The notes below the pieces were generated by a model. That model searched no databases. It was not told the origin of the DNA and was given only the letters and a program-made list of their open reading frames with translations. Made by a program: the position numbers and the translations under genes. From Ignelater luminosus (taxonomy: Eukaryota; Arthropoda; Insecta; Coleoptera; Elateridae): a stretch of 64,000 nt of DNA. Below are positions 11,446 to 22,734 of the stretch, piece after piece. The stretch is taken from the NCBI GenBank assembly GCA_011009095.1, contig VTPC01001838.1, positions 1 to 64,000 of the forward strand, given 5' to 3'. Numbering within the stretch: the stretch's first letter is position 1; every line of letters begins with the position of its first letter.

Positions 11446-12295
11446 GCTTGTTAAAGAGTTTAATGGTGGACGAAGTCGGACATGGACCCACCGAAGGTGC
11501 AGATGCAGGTGCAGCCCGCGCCGTAGTGACATTTAACTCTGTTAAGAAGGCTAATGGTGGGCGAAGTACGACTAGGATCACCGAAGGTGGCCTGTGTCAG
11601 GTTGTAGCCCGAGCTGTGGTGACATCTGGCTCTGTTAAGAAGGTTATTGGATGACGAAGTGAGGGCTGTATTGACAATAAACTCTCTAGGTAATGGAGGG
11701 CGCAGTCTGATTATGGGCCACCATGTAGCCCGAGACGAGGTGACGTATAGCTCTGTTAAGAAAAGCCAATCGTCTGGCAAAAATTAGAAGGAAGAAATCT
11801 TATATCAGATCGGCTTATATTATTGTACATGAAGTATCTAAGTAGGAGATAAGAGCAATGGCAGCAAAACATTAGGAAAAGAACCTGGATTAATGGTGGG
11901 CGAAACAAGCCCGTAGCCCGAGCCGTGGTGACATCTAGCTCTGTTAAGAAGCTTGACAGAGGGTGCAGCCTGACCATGGTAACCGAAGGTGACTCGTGCT
12001 AATGGTAGGCGAAGCGAGGGCATAGCTCGCTTAAGTAGGTTAATCGAGGTCGTATTCCGACCAGGGGCACCGCGTAGCCCGAGCCCTAGTGACATTTAGA
12101 TCTGTTAAAAATGTTAATGGAAGGCAAAGCGAGGGCATAGTCCGAGTCGTAGTGACAATCAGTTCTGGTAAGAAGGACCAGGAGCCACAGCGCAATCCGA
12201 GCCGCAGTAACACCTAGCTCTCTTAAGCATAGGGTTTTCGAAGAGACCGGGGATCACTGTAGGTGACCCATGAGAGGGTGGAGTCCGAGCAGAGG
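11446..12295. repeat. Satellite array, right part
   Basis: The same units as at 9551-10208 continue to the right of the foldback element, with CTCTGTTAAGAAG at about 11540, 11630, 11750 and 11945. A stretch of about 120 bases at 11766-11890 does not match the unit and is either a small insertion or a degenerate patch. The array decays toward 12295, near GAGGTCACAGAGG. Confidence 0.8.
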
Positions 12296-12359
12296 TCACA
12301 GAGGTATCTTTTTTTAGAATCTTACTCACCAAAGTTATTTTCTTTAGCCATCATTATAG

Positions 12360-13080
12360 CCTGCAAGACAGAGATTCTCAACGCTGTCGAATAATTTTAT
12401 GCTGAACTTTACACTAAGAAGGCAGAGAATGAGGACACTGACATTTCTGATATAAAAAACGAGGGTTCAGAAGATATACCGTGTATCACTGTGCATGAAG
12501 TGCAAAAGGCCTTAAAAGAGATGAAGAACAAGTCACCCTATGACGATGAAATAACTATTGAAGCCATAAAAACAGGAGAGCCACTAATACAATAAATATA
12601 TAACTTCTTCAACTTTTGTCTACGGAAAGGAATAACACCATTTCAGTGGAATAAAGCTGTGGACTGCGTGTAGACGATTGCGCCATGTCTTCAAGTTAGA
12701 TATCTCGTGCTTGAAAAGAAAGGTCTTTGACCAGTCTTGATATATGGGTCAGAAACCTTGACTCTTACAAAGATCACGGTAAAGAAGATAGCCGTCGCAC
12801 AAACAGCTATGGAAAGAGCAATGCTGGGCATGACGCTCAGTGATGGGGTGAATCAGAACCCGAGTGCGGGACGCTGTTGAAAATATAGCAACCCTAAAGT
12901 GAAACTGATCTGGACACCTAGCAAGGTATACGGATGACAGATGGACCAAAAGGATTAAGGAATGGAGGCCTAGACAGGAAGCCTTTCGAAGTAGCAAGAG
13001 ATCGAAACCAATGGGGAAATATACGAGAGGCCTATGTCCAGCATTGGACGTCGATGGCTACGTGATGATGATGATGATAG
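12360..13080 (+). pseudogene. RTE-type LINE, internally deleted, with GAT-repeat 3' end
   Basis: The upstream part reads ITVHEVQKALKEMKNKSPYD followed by EAIKTGEPLIQ and WNKAV-like sequence, the region before RT motif 3 in RTE-type elements (12490-12660). After a short gap, the C-terminus appears: LIYGSETLTLTK, then VAQTAMERAMLGMTLSD (12735-12845). Broken pieces of the tail containing TDDRWTKRIKEWRPR (12925-12975) and AYVQHW-like sequence follow. The block ends with a GAT microsatellite at 13063-13078, typical of RTE 3' ends. The catalytic YADD region is missing, so an internal deletion removed the RT core. Several stops and frameshifts are present. Confidence 0.75.
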
Positions 13081-13084
13081 CCTG

Positions 13085-15580
13085 CGTTATAATACAACGC
13101 TTGCATAAATTTATGTAGTACGATTAGAATTGATTTTGCGATGGTAATGATTGCAATCTTACGATTGGTACCAAGTTCGGTACTTTTTATTTTCGTACTA
13201 CTAAATGTCAAACACTTTGGCAAAGTGTACCAGTCCTGAACGATTTCATTTCTGCAGACAGAACAATGTAAATCACGTTTTTTAAAAAAAATTAACATGA
13301 CGATTAACATTTAAATACTGAATAATTAATATAAACTAATTATGTTACTTGGGAAAGACTGAAGTTTGCTAAACATTTTTCGAATATTTCAAGTTATGCA
13401 AGCGGCAGATGAATAAAAATTATTTGATAAACAAGTAAGATTACAATCCTTACCATAAATTCAAGCACTTCATGTAAAAACCTTAAATGCACATATAATT
13501 TTATAAACCGCCATTAAAACTGACCATAAATTACAAGAACATTACAGTCATACTATTTAAACTATACACTGCTATAAAGAAACCAAATAAAATATACGAT
13601 TTACTAAGCATTAAACAAAGTATAATTGGAAGTACTTTGTGTTAAACACGAGTAGTTAACTACGCGAGGAAATGTTTGATAGGTAAATTTATTGCATAAC
13701 ATAAATGGCCTATTTATTGGAATATCTTCTCCGTATCAAAGTTAAATGACCCGCAGCAAAATGGTAGAGCCAAGTGGGAGTGGTATTTAGAAAAAAAATT
13801 GTATATTTTTTAACATTCCCACGACGATAAGCCTGCAATATATTAAAAACTATGAGACAAGAAAAATTAAGATATGGTAGTAACGAACAAGATAAGAAAG
13901 TCAGTTATGGACCGTTGCACGAGAGATGAAGTTTCGTTAAGATGAAAAATAGCCAGAATCGTTAAAAAATGTATATCACATAAACCATTTCCATTTAAGT
14001 TGAATTTTCAAGACCTATCTTACCCTCGCAGACCCACGTTTCTTCAACGTGAACGCGATAATGTCCGCTGCTGAAATTCAGTTGTGTGTTCGTTTTAAGT
14101 TGCCTCGCTGGGAAATGTATATAAATAACTGGGAAGTCGATAAATTGGAAGATTTCATTGCCAAGAAATAACGTTCCACGTTTGGGGGCATACAAGTACA
14201 CTTAACAGTTAATAAATACGAAATTGTATGAAATAACCAAATACGTATGTGTGCATTTTTGAAAAGGGCCCTTTCAAGAAGAAAACTTTAAGCGGATAAA
14301 AATGTAAATGGAATTTTTTCCTTTTAACCTTTCTTTCTTTCTTTCTTTCTTTCTAGTCAAAGAAAAATACTCATTTGGTAAGATATCAAAAACGTTTTCT
14401 GTAATTATGACTGTAGTTAGTTAATTAATTGAACCAATCATTTTAGAAAATCTTAGTTTTTTTTCAAAATGATTATCAATTAGTTTTAATAATCTTTGTT
14501 TAACGAGACAACCGTTTCTAAGACGATTCTTTTCTTCACGGAACATACTTGAATTTGGTTTCTAATTATTAGATTTTTATTTCTTCAAAATTTCCTATTG
14601 TAGGAATCACTAAAACAAAAATGATATTTTACCACTATAACTAAGTTGCTTGCAACACGTTCAACAGAAGAATGCAGAATGGGGAAGCCAATTTATGGCG
14701 ACTACGCTAAGTGTGCAACATCATTGCGGGTACCGCCGACCGCATCTGAACCAGAAAAAAACTTTTGACATCATACTTTAGTTTCATTACATAGTTCAGT
14801 TACGTAATGAAATTCTTGCACAACCCTTTTAAGCATCCTTCCAACTTTTCATGAAGGTTATGAAAAATCCGACTTTTCATAATGAAATTAGATAAAAAAT
14901 ATATTTTGCATTTTCTCTACAGATATCTAAAATGGTAATTATAGAATGTTATTTCAACAAAAATTCCAAAAAGCATTATTTTAAGTGAGTCTTGATTTTG
15001 TAAGTGGTTTAATGAAGAGGTAACATAATTTTAAGTTATACCCGCAATTGTATCAGATCTGATATTCAATTCTATTCAAAAAGGCAGATTTACAAATTGC
15101 AAAAGAAATCAAAAGCAAAAACAAATAGAGAAATCTTTAGTTTTGTAATAAGGGGATACAATCGAATATCTGTTTCAATATTTATTTTACACGAAAACTT
15201 TCTAAAAACAGATTTTCAGTTGAAATATAAAAGTATCAACCTACAATATGAATTTTATGCATAATGTGTTTGCGCCACCCCGTTACTGACCAATAGTATG
15301 CTGAAAAATAAATAATAACAATTTTTACGTTATGTACATTTCCTGTCAATTAAAATGATTTTTTCCAATTAAATAATTTTATTCTTTTATCACAACAATC
15401 CATCATAAAATTTTGCTCCATTCGAGCGGCGTATTATTCACATACAAAACGTCCGTTCTCACCAGTCATACTAAGTATAGGTAACACAGACAAATTTGTT
15501 GGTTTGAAAGCACGAATTGTCAAACTGGAACCGCCTTTTGAGCATTTTGAAGAAATGCAAGTGCAGTTACAGGTGTAGGG
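13085..15580. other. AT-rich intergenic DNA
   Basis: No recognisable gene. The only discrete structure is the TTTC tetranucleotide run at 14330-14354. The 68- and 92-codon frames seen here show no family motifs. Confidence 0.5.
14330..14354. repeat. TTTC microsatellite
   Basis: About six perfect tandem copies of the tetranucleotide TTTC are present, on the plus strand. Confidence 0.95.
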
Positions 15581-15589
15581 TAGAACTTG

Positions 15590-17150
15590 ACGCGACCAGA
15601 AAAAAATTGGTAGCTTCTTGATTAGCCCCACAGACCTGAGAGGTCCAAAGTGCCCAAGAGGCCTGAATTATTCTACAGGCCCAAGAGGTTCGAACGGCCC
15701 GATAGAGAAGCCCGAAAAGCCGAAAAGTTCTAAAGGTCCGAATGGGCAAACAGCCCTGAAACGTCTAAGAGGCCTGATAGACCTGTATGGCCCGAGAAAT
15801 CCAATCGGTCCAATAGACCCGAGAAGCCCAAAGGACCGAGTAGTGCTACAGCCCGGAACGGTCCGAGGAGCCCGAGAGGTTCGAACGGTTCCAGATACCC
15901 GAAAATCCCGAAGGGCCTAATAGTCCAAGAGACCTGATAGACCCGTATGGCCGAGAAACCCGATCGGCCCAATAAACCCGAAGGGCCGAATAGTCCAAAA
16001 GATCCTACAGGCCGGAACGGTCCAAGATGCCCGAGAGGTTCCAACGGCTCTAGAGACCCGAGATAAGCCCAAGAGATCCGACCGGTTCGATAGACCAGAG
16101 AGGCCCGAAGGGCCGGGTAGTTCAAAAAGTCTTACAGGACGGAATGGTCCTAAAGGTCCGAAAGGTTGGAACGGTTTGAGAGACCCGAGAAGCCCGAAGG
16201 CCTGACAAATCCGTGAGATCCCAATACACTTAAAAGAACTGAGAGGTCCGAAAGGCCGAGAAATGAAAATGTCCGACAAACTCGTATGGTCTGCCATACT
16301 CCAACGGCTTGGCAGGCCCGAACAGTTTAATTGAAGCCCGATCTGACAAGAACCCAAGCTTTGTCCCGGTCGCCGTAAGGACCCTACTAGAAAGTCCGGC
16401 TCCGAACGAAGTAGTTCAAAAAGTTCTATAGGCCGAAACGGTCCAAGGGACCCAAAAGGTTGGAAGAGTTTGAAAGACTCGAAAAGCCCGAAGGGCAGAA
16501 TAGTCTAAAAAGCCTGACAGGTTGTATTGCCCGAGATATCCGAAGAGACTTAAAAGAACTGAGAGGCCCGAAGGGCCGAGAAGTCCAAATGCCTCACAGA
16601 CTCATATGACCCAACAGACTCCAACGGCTTAACAGGCCCGAACGGTCCGATAAATTTTTAAACCGAGACCCAGCTCGACAAGAATCCAAGCTTCGTCCCG
16701 GACTGCGTAAAGGTCCTACTAGAAAGTTTGGTCCCGAACGTTCCTATAGACTCAATCCAACCGGTTCGATAGACCCGAGAAGGCCCGAAGGGCCAAGTAG
16801 TTTAAAAGGGCCTACAGGCCAAAACGGTCCAGGAGACCCGAGAGGTTCGAACGATTCGAGAGATCCGAGAAGCCCGAAGGGCCGAATAGTCCAAAAGGCC
16901 TGACAGATCCGTATGACCTGGGAGATCCGGATAGTCTTAAAACACTCGAGAAGCCCGAAGGGCTGAGAAGTCCAAATGCCGCACAGTCTCGTATGGCCAG
17001 ACAGACTCGTATGATCAGACAGACTCCAACGGCTCGACAGTCTCCAGTAGCTCGACAAGTCTGAATGGTTCGATAAATTTTTAAACTGAAACCCGGCCCA
17101 ACAAGAATCGGTGCTAGAACTAGATTCGACTAGAAAGCCCGGCTCTCTAG
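15590..17150 (-). repeat. 9-bp-period minisatellite, copy 3 (largest)
   Basis: About 1.5 kb of GC-richer tandem units such as GGCCCGAGA and AGCCCGAAG. The plus strand reads in triplets with Gly at many third positions (GPKCPRGLN, STGPRGSNGP, NPIGPIDPRSP), a degraded Gly-X-Y pattern; the minus strand gives frames of 131 to 165 codons rich in Gly, Leu and Ser. Compared with copies 1 and 2 it is inverted. The tail of copy 2 is recognisable at its left edge on the minus strand (GAAGCTACCAA then GTCGCGTCAAGTTCTACCC, about 15575-15640). A segment containing CAAGAATCCAAGCTT and CCTACTAGAAAGT recurs at 16345, 16676 and, more diverged, 17101. A higher-order unit of roughly 330-420 bp is therefore superimposed on the 9-bp rhythm. 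Confidence 0.85.
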
Positions 17151-17179
17151 TGTAAAGTATAGAGGACAAATGAAAAATG

Positions 17180-18060
17180 GAGAAGAAGAAACAGAAAATT
17201 AGAGAATCGGAATCTTTAATTGCTTGTATGTTTTTTGGCACTGCGGGAGAAACAGTTTCTTCCTTTTCTTTATCTTTGACCTTTAAGATTTTTGGTAAGG
17301 TCGCTGGACTTTATGTTATGATACGTTTTATACTGTCATTCAACTTTATAGTTGTGCCTTCTTTGTATTGTGCGTGGAGTTCGTTAATTTTTCTCTTTAA
17401 ATATTCTTTTTCAGATTCAGAATGCTAGGTGTTAGTTCTTGTCTTAATTTGTTGTTATGTCCATTTAACTGTGTTGATTCTGTTTTATAACTAAGAGATT
17501 GATGTTGAGCTTCTTTAAACACAATCTGAATCTCACTTTTTGCCTCTCACTGTTACCATTTCACTAAACTTATACGCATTTCTTTTCAGGCTCACTTTTC
17601 AATCTTGTTAACATTTTATTATTAATTTATTGCTTCATATCATCAGTAAGTTTAGTTCACCTCTTGCCACCTGTCATTTTTAAATGGCATTTTGGTACTC
17701 AGTTAGTCACATTTAGGTATTTTTATTTTTGCTCTTTTTCGATTTCATTGAATCCTTAATTTTTCTACTGCGTCTACATGTATTTATAATTTCGTTGTTC
17801 CACTTTGACTCCATTTTGTAAATATTCTTTAATAACATCTTTCTCTCATGCTCCGAAATTAATATTATTCTTTTCATAATTTATTGGTACCGTTAAATCT
17901 GTATTATGGACATATCTCCTTTTATTTCAATCTTCAACTCTTCAGCACATTTCTTAAATTTGTCTTCATTTTCTGTTTTTGCCTGATTTACTATTTCTTT
18001 CCGTTTCCATGATACATTGTACCATGTCTTGTTGTTACTTTTCTACCTTTTTAGCAATCC
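17180..18060 (-). pseudogene. Lys/Glu-rich coiled-coil-like coding remnant
   Basis: Read on the minus strand, several open segments follow each other with frame changes between them. First is NQAKTENEDKFKKCAEELKI (around 17930-17990), next an MESKWNNEIINTCRR segment (17750-17830), next FKEAQHQSLSYKTESTQLNG (17450-17520). Then comes SEKEYLKRKINELHAQYKEG with TTIKLNDSIKRIIT and a stop (17345-17420), and finally KILKVKDKEKEETVSPAVPK (17235-17295). Composition and spacing of hydrophobic residues suggest a long coiled coil. It lies directly upstream (on this strand) of minisatellite copy 3, the same order as at 4.7-5.5 kb on the plus strand. I do not recognise the protein. Lys-rich chance translation of AT-rich DNA is the main alternative, but the long fairly open segments argue mildly against it. 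Confidence 0.35.
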
Positions 18061-18064
18061 AACA

Positions 18065-21000
18065 AACATTTAATTAAAGGGCAGAAATATTAAGTTAGTT
18101 TTTTAATGATAGATGGCGCTACGATTATTGTTCGATTTTTGTGATCTGCTCTAAAAACCACCAGGATCCTATAATTTCAGATTAAAAGTAAAACCACTTT
18201 AAATTGGGTTAATTTATGCGTTTGTGAATATCCAGGATCTTCTTAGCACCAACTTATTATTTATAGATCATAAAACACGCTTATACTTTTTGTTCTGATC
18301 TTCGGTTTATCATGTAATTCATAGATGCAGCAAAATATTTTATTTCTGAATGTCATTTCTCCAGTATTTCTGAAGCTATTTTTCCTAATTACTCATTTAT
18401 TAAAAGTTCATTTATTGATGTTGGCAACAATTCGATACTTCTTCTATCTTGAAGTTTCCAGGTACTGTTTTGCATCGAGTGGTAATAGCTGCTTGAAGAC
18501 TATTGTCTTGTCACTGTCACATGTTAAGGTGTAATTTGATATACTCGGAACAATTGCCGCTCATTGTCTTAAACGTATGTAGTAATAAAACAATTTTTCT
18601 AATTAGTATAATAATAATTGCTTTGGTAACCAAGCTGTAACTATCATCTGGTAAAAGGTTATAAATTCTCCAACACTTGTTTTTTCGGGGAATTTTATTT
18701 AAATATTTTTTTCTAATAGTTTTCAAAACGATTAATTTGCCTTCAAAACTTTTGCCGTTATGTATAAGAAGAGGATAAAGAAACAACAAATACTCCGTTC
18801 ATAAAATCCTCATTCGATTTGTGACTGAATAATGTAAAACCATTTACTTTTGTTATCTGAATCTTCAATCTTGTTTGTAGGAATTTATCATTGGTGGATC
18901 ATCAATTATTATCTTTGTCTAGATTTCCTTTTTTGCGAACGACTCACCGTATTACACCGAACATTCAAATTCTGTTTTATATAATAAGCAAATGTAACGT
19001 CATTTATTTCACGGCAAATGGGACAGTATTATTATTAATTACGAAACTAATAAATCATGGGCTACGGGATAATAAAGACGTGGGTATAATAATAAAAGAA
19101 CCTGTCGGATGACCTTCACCTCGGTGCGTGTAGTATTACTAGATTTCATAGCAGAAAATCCAATTGGATTTTAGATTCATACCTGAGAGATATTAGCAAA
19201 CAGCTGCAAACATTATTCCTTTGATGTTGTGATTTACAGAGATATATGGTATTATTTTGCATTAGTGATTACATTAATGCTATTAGAAATGAGAATTGGC
19301 ACGAGTAGAGTCGTATAGATTTAGAAGGCTTTAAGATCTGTGACCAAATCTATGTAATTATTTACATTTAGAAACTGCGGTTTATGTTCAGAAACTTCTC
19401 TGTATTCTCATCATTTTAGGGTTGGATTATAAAATTTATTAGAATGAGATAGTGTTTAAGTGAACGCTTTGAAATAATGTCGTCTCTTCGCTGCTACTAT
19501 CGTCCAATTCCATCTTCCGTATTTACTCACTTAATTGACAAGTAATGGAGGAAAGTCCGTTCGCGTTGCAGCGTGCGCAAGGGACTGCATTATGCAATTG
19601 CGAAAGATGCATCTTCTGGAAATCTCCCCGGGCATAAATCAAAGTCATCTATGGCTAAATAGATAAAGAATCGAGTTTCTAACCTCTGATCAAACAAGGC
19701 CGTGATGTAGAGTCCACTCACGTACTTGCATATAATTCGTCTTACATCTACTGGCATTTATATTACCTATCTCTTTCCGACTAGCTGCAGAGAATATACA
19801 TAAATGTGGAGGGAATATTCGGCGTAGCATTAATGGAAATAAATGGGCTCTATCATACTTGACCTCTGATTTATGGAACGCCACGATTCAAGAGCAGAAG
19901 TTTCAGAAAAATATTAGAATGCTATTTGGAGTTCGGATGAGTAATGTTTGTAAACAACAAGTTCGATCAACAGTTTTAAAACTTATTTATTATACAGTAG
20001 TAGTAGAAGGCGAATGATTAATTAATTACGCCCACAAGTTTTCTCACGAGAAAAGTAATTGTAAGCTTAGCATCTTGATAAGATGAATGTTTTATTAATA
20101 TTAATTTCCGAAAATACATTTGTATTACTTGTAATTATCTTTTAATATCTTCGAAATGTCTGATATGAACCAACTTAATTTTATTTATGTGAAGTGACAC
20201 ACTTATTAAATGAAAACCTCCGTTCATAATATTTTAATATTATTATAAATAAATAATCAATTTTTTCTTTATTGAATTATTGATACGGGCCCAAAAAAAA
20301 TACTTTTATTTTAGGGACTAATTTTTTTTTCAAGTATCGATTGAATATTTTTAGATTTATTCTAATCATCTTGTTTTTTTAATTCTAGCATGTTTGAATC
20401 TTTTAGGTAATTGCTTTTATCTTTAGGGACGCGTTTAACGTGATTCATGAAAAATTTTGTTGATACAAACATATTATTATCAAAATGCTACGCTTACAAG
20501 GGAAGGTGGTGATTTATTATTTTTATAAAAAAAACTGAAAATCAGAGGTGCTATCCTTGAATTAGCGGATTAAAAATCTTCGTTCTATTAAATCTGCTTT
20601 CGTGCTACATTATTCTATCTACATAAATATTTTTTTGCTGAAAAATTATCTTCTTGTTATGCCTTTTTTTAAAGTTTTTTTTCTTGCCGTTTTTATACAG
20701 TTAACGCATAAAGTAATGTAAAATTCTTTGGGGGGGGGGGGCTATTCAGTAAACGGTTGTCAAGAATATTTAGACCAAAATAAAATAATCACTGGACGTT
20801 CGCTAACAGTCCTTTGATGAACGGACGTCCAATGGATGTCCATTTCGCGTTCATGAACGTCCGGACTAATTTTGGGCGAGAAATGAACGTTGGATGTTGT
20901 GCGAGATACTATAAACCAAAAGTCATCCTAATTTTAAAATACTGAAAAATGATAGTGAATCTTCGTTCATTTTATCATAAGATGGTTTTAGACTAGAGGG
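18065..21000. other. AT-rich intergenic DNA
   Basis: No identifiable gene. Frames of 60-90 codons near 18325, 18517 and 18891 lack recognisable motifs. A run of 12 G lies at 20730-20741, followed at 20794-20893 by a cluster of GGACGTTC/GGACGTCC/GAACGTCC motifs in both orientations. Confidence 0.5.
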
Positions 21001-21241
21001 TGATTCTCCGAGATACCAGGCTATCTCTGAATATGTAACTTTACGTCGGTAAAAGGAGGATATTTAGGGTAGTCCGGATGAACCCTCATCGCAGCAAAAC
21101 AGCAATCTCGGTACTCTGCAAGGTAATGAGGCAAGCTTATGACAGAGAGAATCTTAGACCTGTAAGGGTAAGTGGTCTCAATGAGGTACGCGGTGAACCA
21201 ATGTAGTAGTGACACCCACGGAACTCCCAGAGCATGCAAAA

Positions 21242-21485
21242 GTCAAAAGTTATGAGCATTTTTCTAAAGCGCCCCTACCACTCATAGACTCTCAATGATT
21301 TTGCATTACGCCATCGGTGCTTTTGAGTTTCCATGGATTTTTAATCTAACATAACCTAACCCAACCCAACCCAATCCAATCCAATCAAACCCAACTTAAC
21401 CTAACCTAACTTAATCTAAATTGCAAAATCATTGAAAGTCTATGGGTGATAGCGGCGCTTTAGAAAAATGCTCATAACTTTTGAC
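21242..21485. repeat. 64-bp inverted repeat enclosing degenerate CCTAA repeats
   Basis: The left arm 21242-21305 begins GTCAAAAGTTATGAGCATTT and ends TCAATGATTTTGCA. The right arm 21422-21485 is its reverse complement with only a few mismatches. Between the arms, 21350-21418 is a run of CCTAA, CCCAA and CCAAT pentamers. TTAGG is the common insect telomere repeat, so this can be a decayed interstitial telomere-type tract. Such pentamer runs also occur as ordinary microsatellites in insects. No transposase is present between the arms. Confidence 0.8.
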
Positions 21486-21539
21486 CCGGACGGTTGCGCC
21501 ACCTACCCTTCTCGTCAAGCCCGATCGATTTATACTCCA

Positions 21540-22060
21540 CTTGACTCCCTCCGCGAGGTGCGGGTATACGCAATTCCAGTCGGAAATATTTTCTGCAAAT
21601 ACTCCATCAACTTCTTCCTTTTTCATATCTCTATTAGAATTCATTTCAGATTCTGGAAAATATTTTCTGGTGTGTCGTATGGTAGCACAGCAAAAAATTT
21701 CTCTTGTAAAAGTCTTTCAGCGAGTACTACCACCCAGGAAAAAAAATTGTCAAAAAATAGGCACTAGCTAAAGTCTTCGAATGCATGTGACAAGGCACTT
21801 ACTACACGTTCTCCTAAAGAATAACTTTTGTTTGCTCTAGAATCAGTTCCTTCGTATATCGACATTCCAACGCAATATCCTGTCATCGCGCAGGCTATAA
21901 TCCATACTTTAAAGCCCCAGTATTGTTTTAAACTGCTTTGTTCTGTGTATCTCGCCATCGATTCATCAACAGATAAATATCGTGATGGATGGAACAGCAC
22001 TGACATCTTTTCTTCCATACACGATCTTTGTCCGAAGAGGTGTTTCTTCATCGTTGTCAG
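21540..22060 (-). pseudogene. piggyBac-family transposase fragment (DDE_Tnp_1_7)
   Basis: The minus strand reads FHPSRYLSVDESMARY, SSLKQYWGFKVW and MTGYCVGMSIYEGTD (21764-22015), which matches the central region of piggyBac-type transposases around the first catalytic aspartate (LSxDESM). After a disturbed stretch, CATIRHTRKYFPESE and EEVDGVFAENISDWNC (21555-21700) correspond to the C-terminal part of the same domain. There are frameshifts between the two blocks. The sequence before LSVDESM is weak, and the C-terminal cysteine-rich zinc finger is not seen. No TTAA-flanked ends could be assigned. The element would have cut and pasted DNA at TTAA sites when intact. Confidence 0.85.
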
Positions 22061-22700
22061 TTACGGCTCTTGGTGCAGGCACGTCTCGGTCGAGGATACC
22101 ATCTTCTAGATCGTCCCGTGTCGCCGACTAAAACGAATTCTGTCTTCAAATAGAAAGGAATGGAAGAAGCAACACCGTTCGATGGAACGAGGGCCACTCT
22201 AAAGAGCAAAGCTGAACGCAATTTGTTGAAAAGGACAAAAGCAGCAGGAACATGGAACAAGTGTACGGCAAAAAGAAGAAGGCACCGTGAAGAGGTTGAT
22301 GATGCTCCCACTTTTACCAGACTCCACTTTGGACTTTGGAAGTTCGTAATTTCAGTTAATTAATGCTCTATAGATCGAGTGGTAAGTTTGTGTTTTAAAA
22401 ACGCCTTTTTGACGTTACTGTAGTTGCTGACAGCTAGGTAGAAGAAAGAATGTTTTCTCCGATATATCCAGTGAAGGATTAATTTGAAACTAGTGAAACT
22501 TCCAATTTCAAGCATCCACTGAGACTGAATTTCTTTTTTAAACACTGAGTTCAAAAGCTTCTCAACGTTAAATTTATCAAACACAACACACGCACTCTCC
22601 ACGTGATCCCCTGATGGTCTAAACATTAGAAGTTGTTTGTATTCAGGAGAAGTCAGCAAGGGTATCATTTGAGTTATAAATTTCCTGAACGGCAGCAACC
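22060..22700 (-). other. Unassigned stretch upstream of the piggyBac fragment
   Basis: The longest frame (22360-22698, minus) reads ESACVVFDKFNVEKLLNSVF and GSFTSFKLILHWIY among other segments. I do not recognise it. It lies on the piggyBac strand and upstream, but does not resemble the piggyBac N-terminus I know, so linkage is not established. Confidence 0.3.
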
Positions 22701-22734
22701 ATCCGTGATTTGCTTGCTACTGACATTGTCTATG

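Noticed and set aside
15690..15900. tRNA B-box-like GGTTCGAAC motifs
   Set aside because: They occur repeatedly as part of the minisatellite unit, with no A box or cloverleaf around them.
15618..15920. Collagen gene suggested by Gly-Pro-rich reading
   Set aside because: Gly is replaced at many third positions, there is no start or signal peptide, and the array has a shared tail with other repeat copies. A dispersed repeat explains it better.
16744..17241. 165-codon minus-strand frame rich in Gly, Leu and Ser
   Set aside because: Most of it is the 9-bp minisatellite, which is stop-free in several frames on both strands. Long open frames are expected there without selection for protein.
21350..21418. 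Chromosome end or true telomere
   Set aside because: The CCTAA-type tract is only about 70 bases, degenerate, and flanked by ordinary sequence on both sides inside an inverted repeat.
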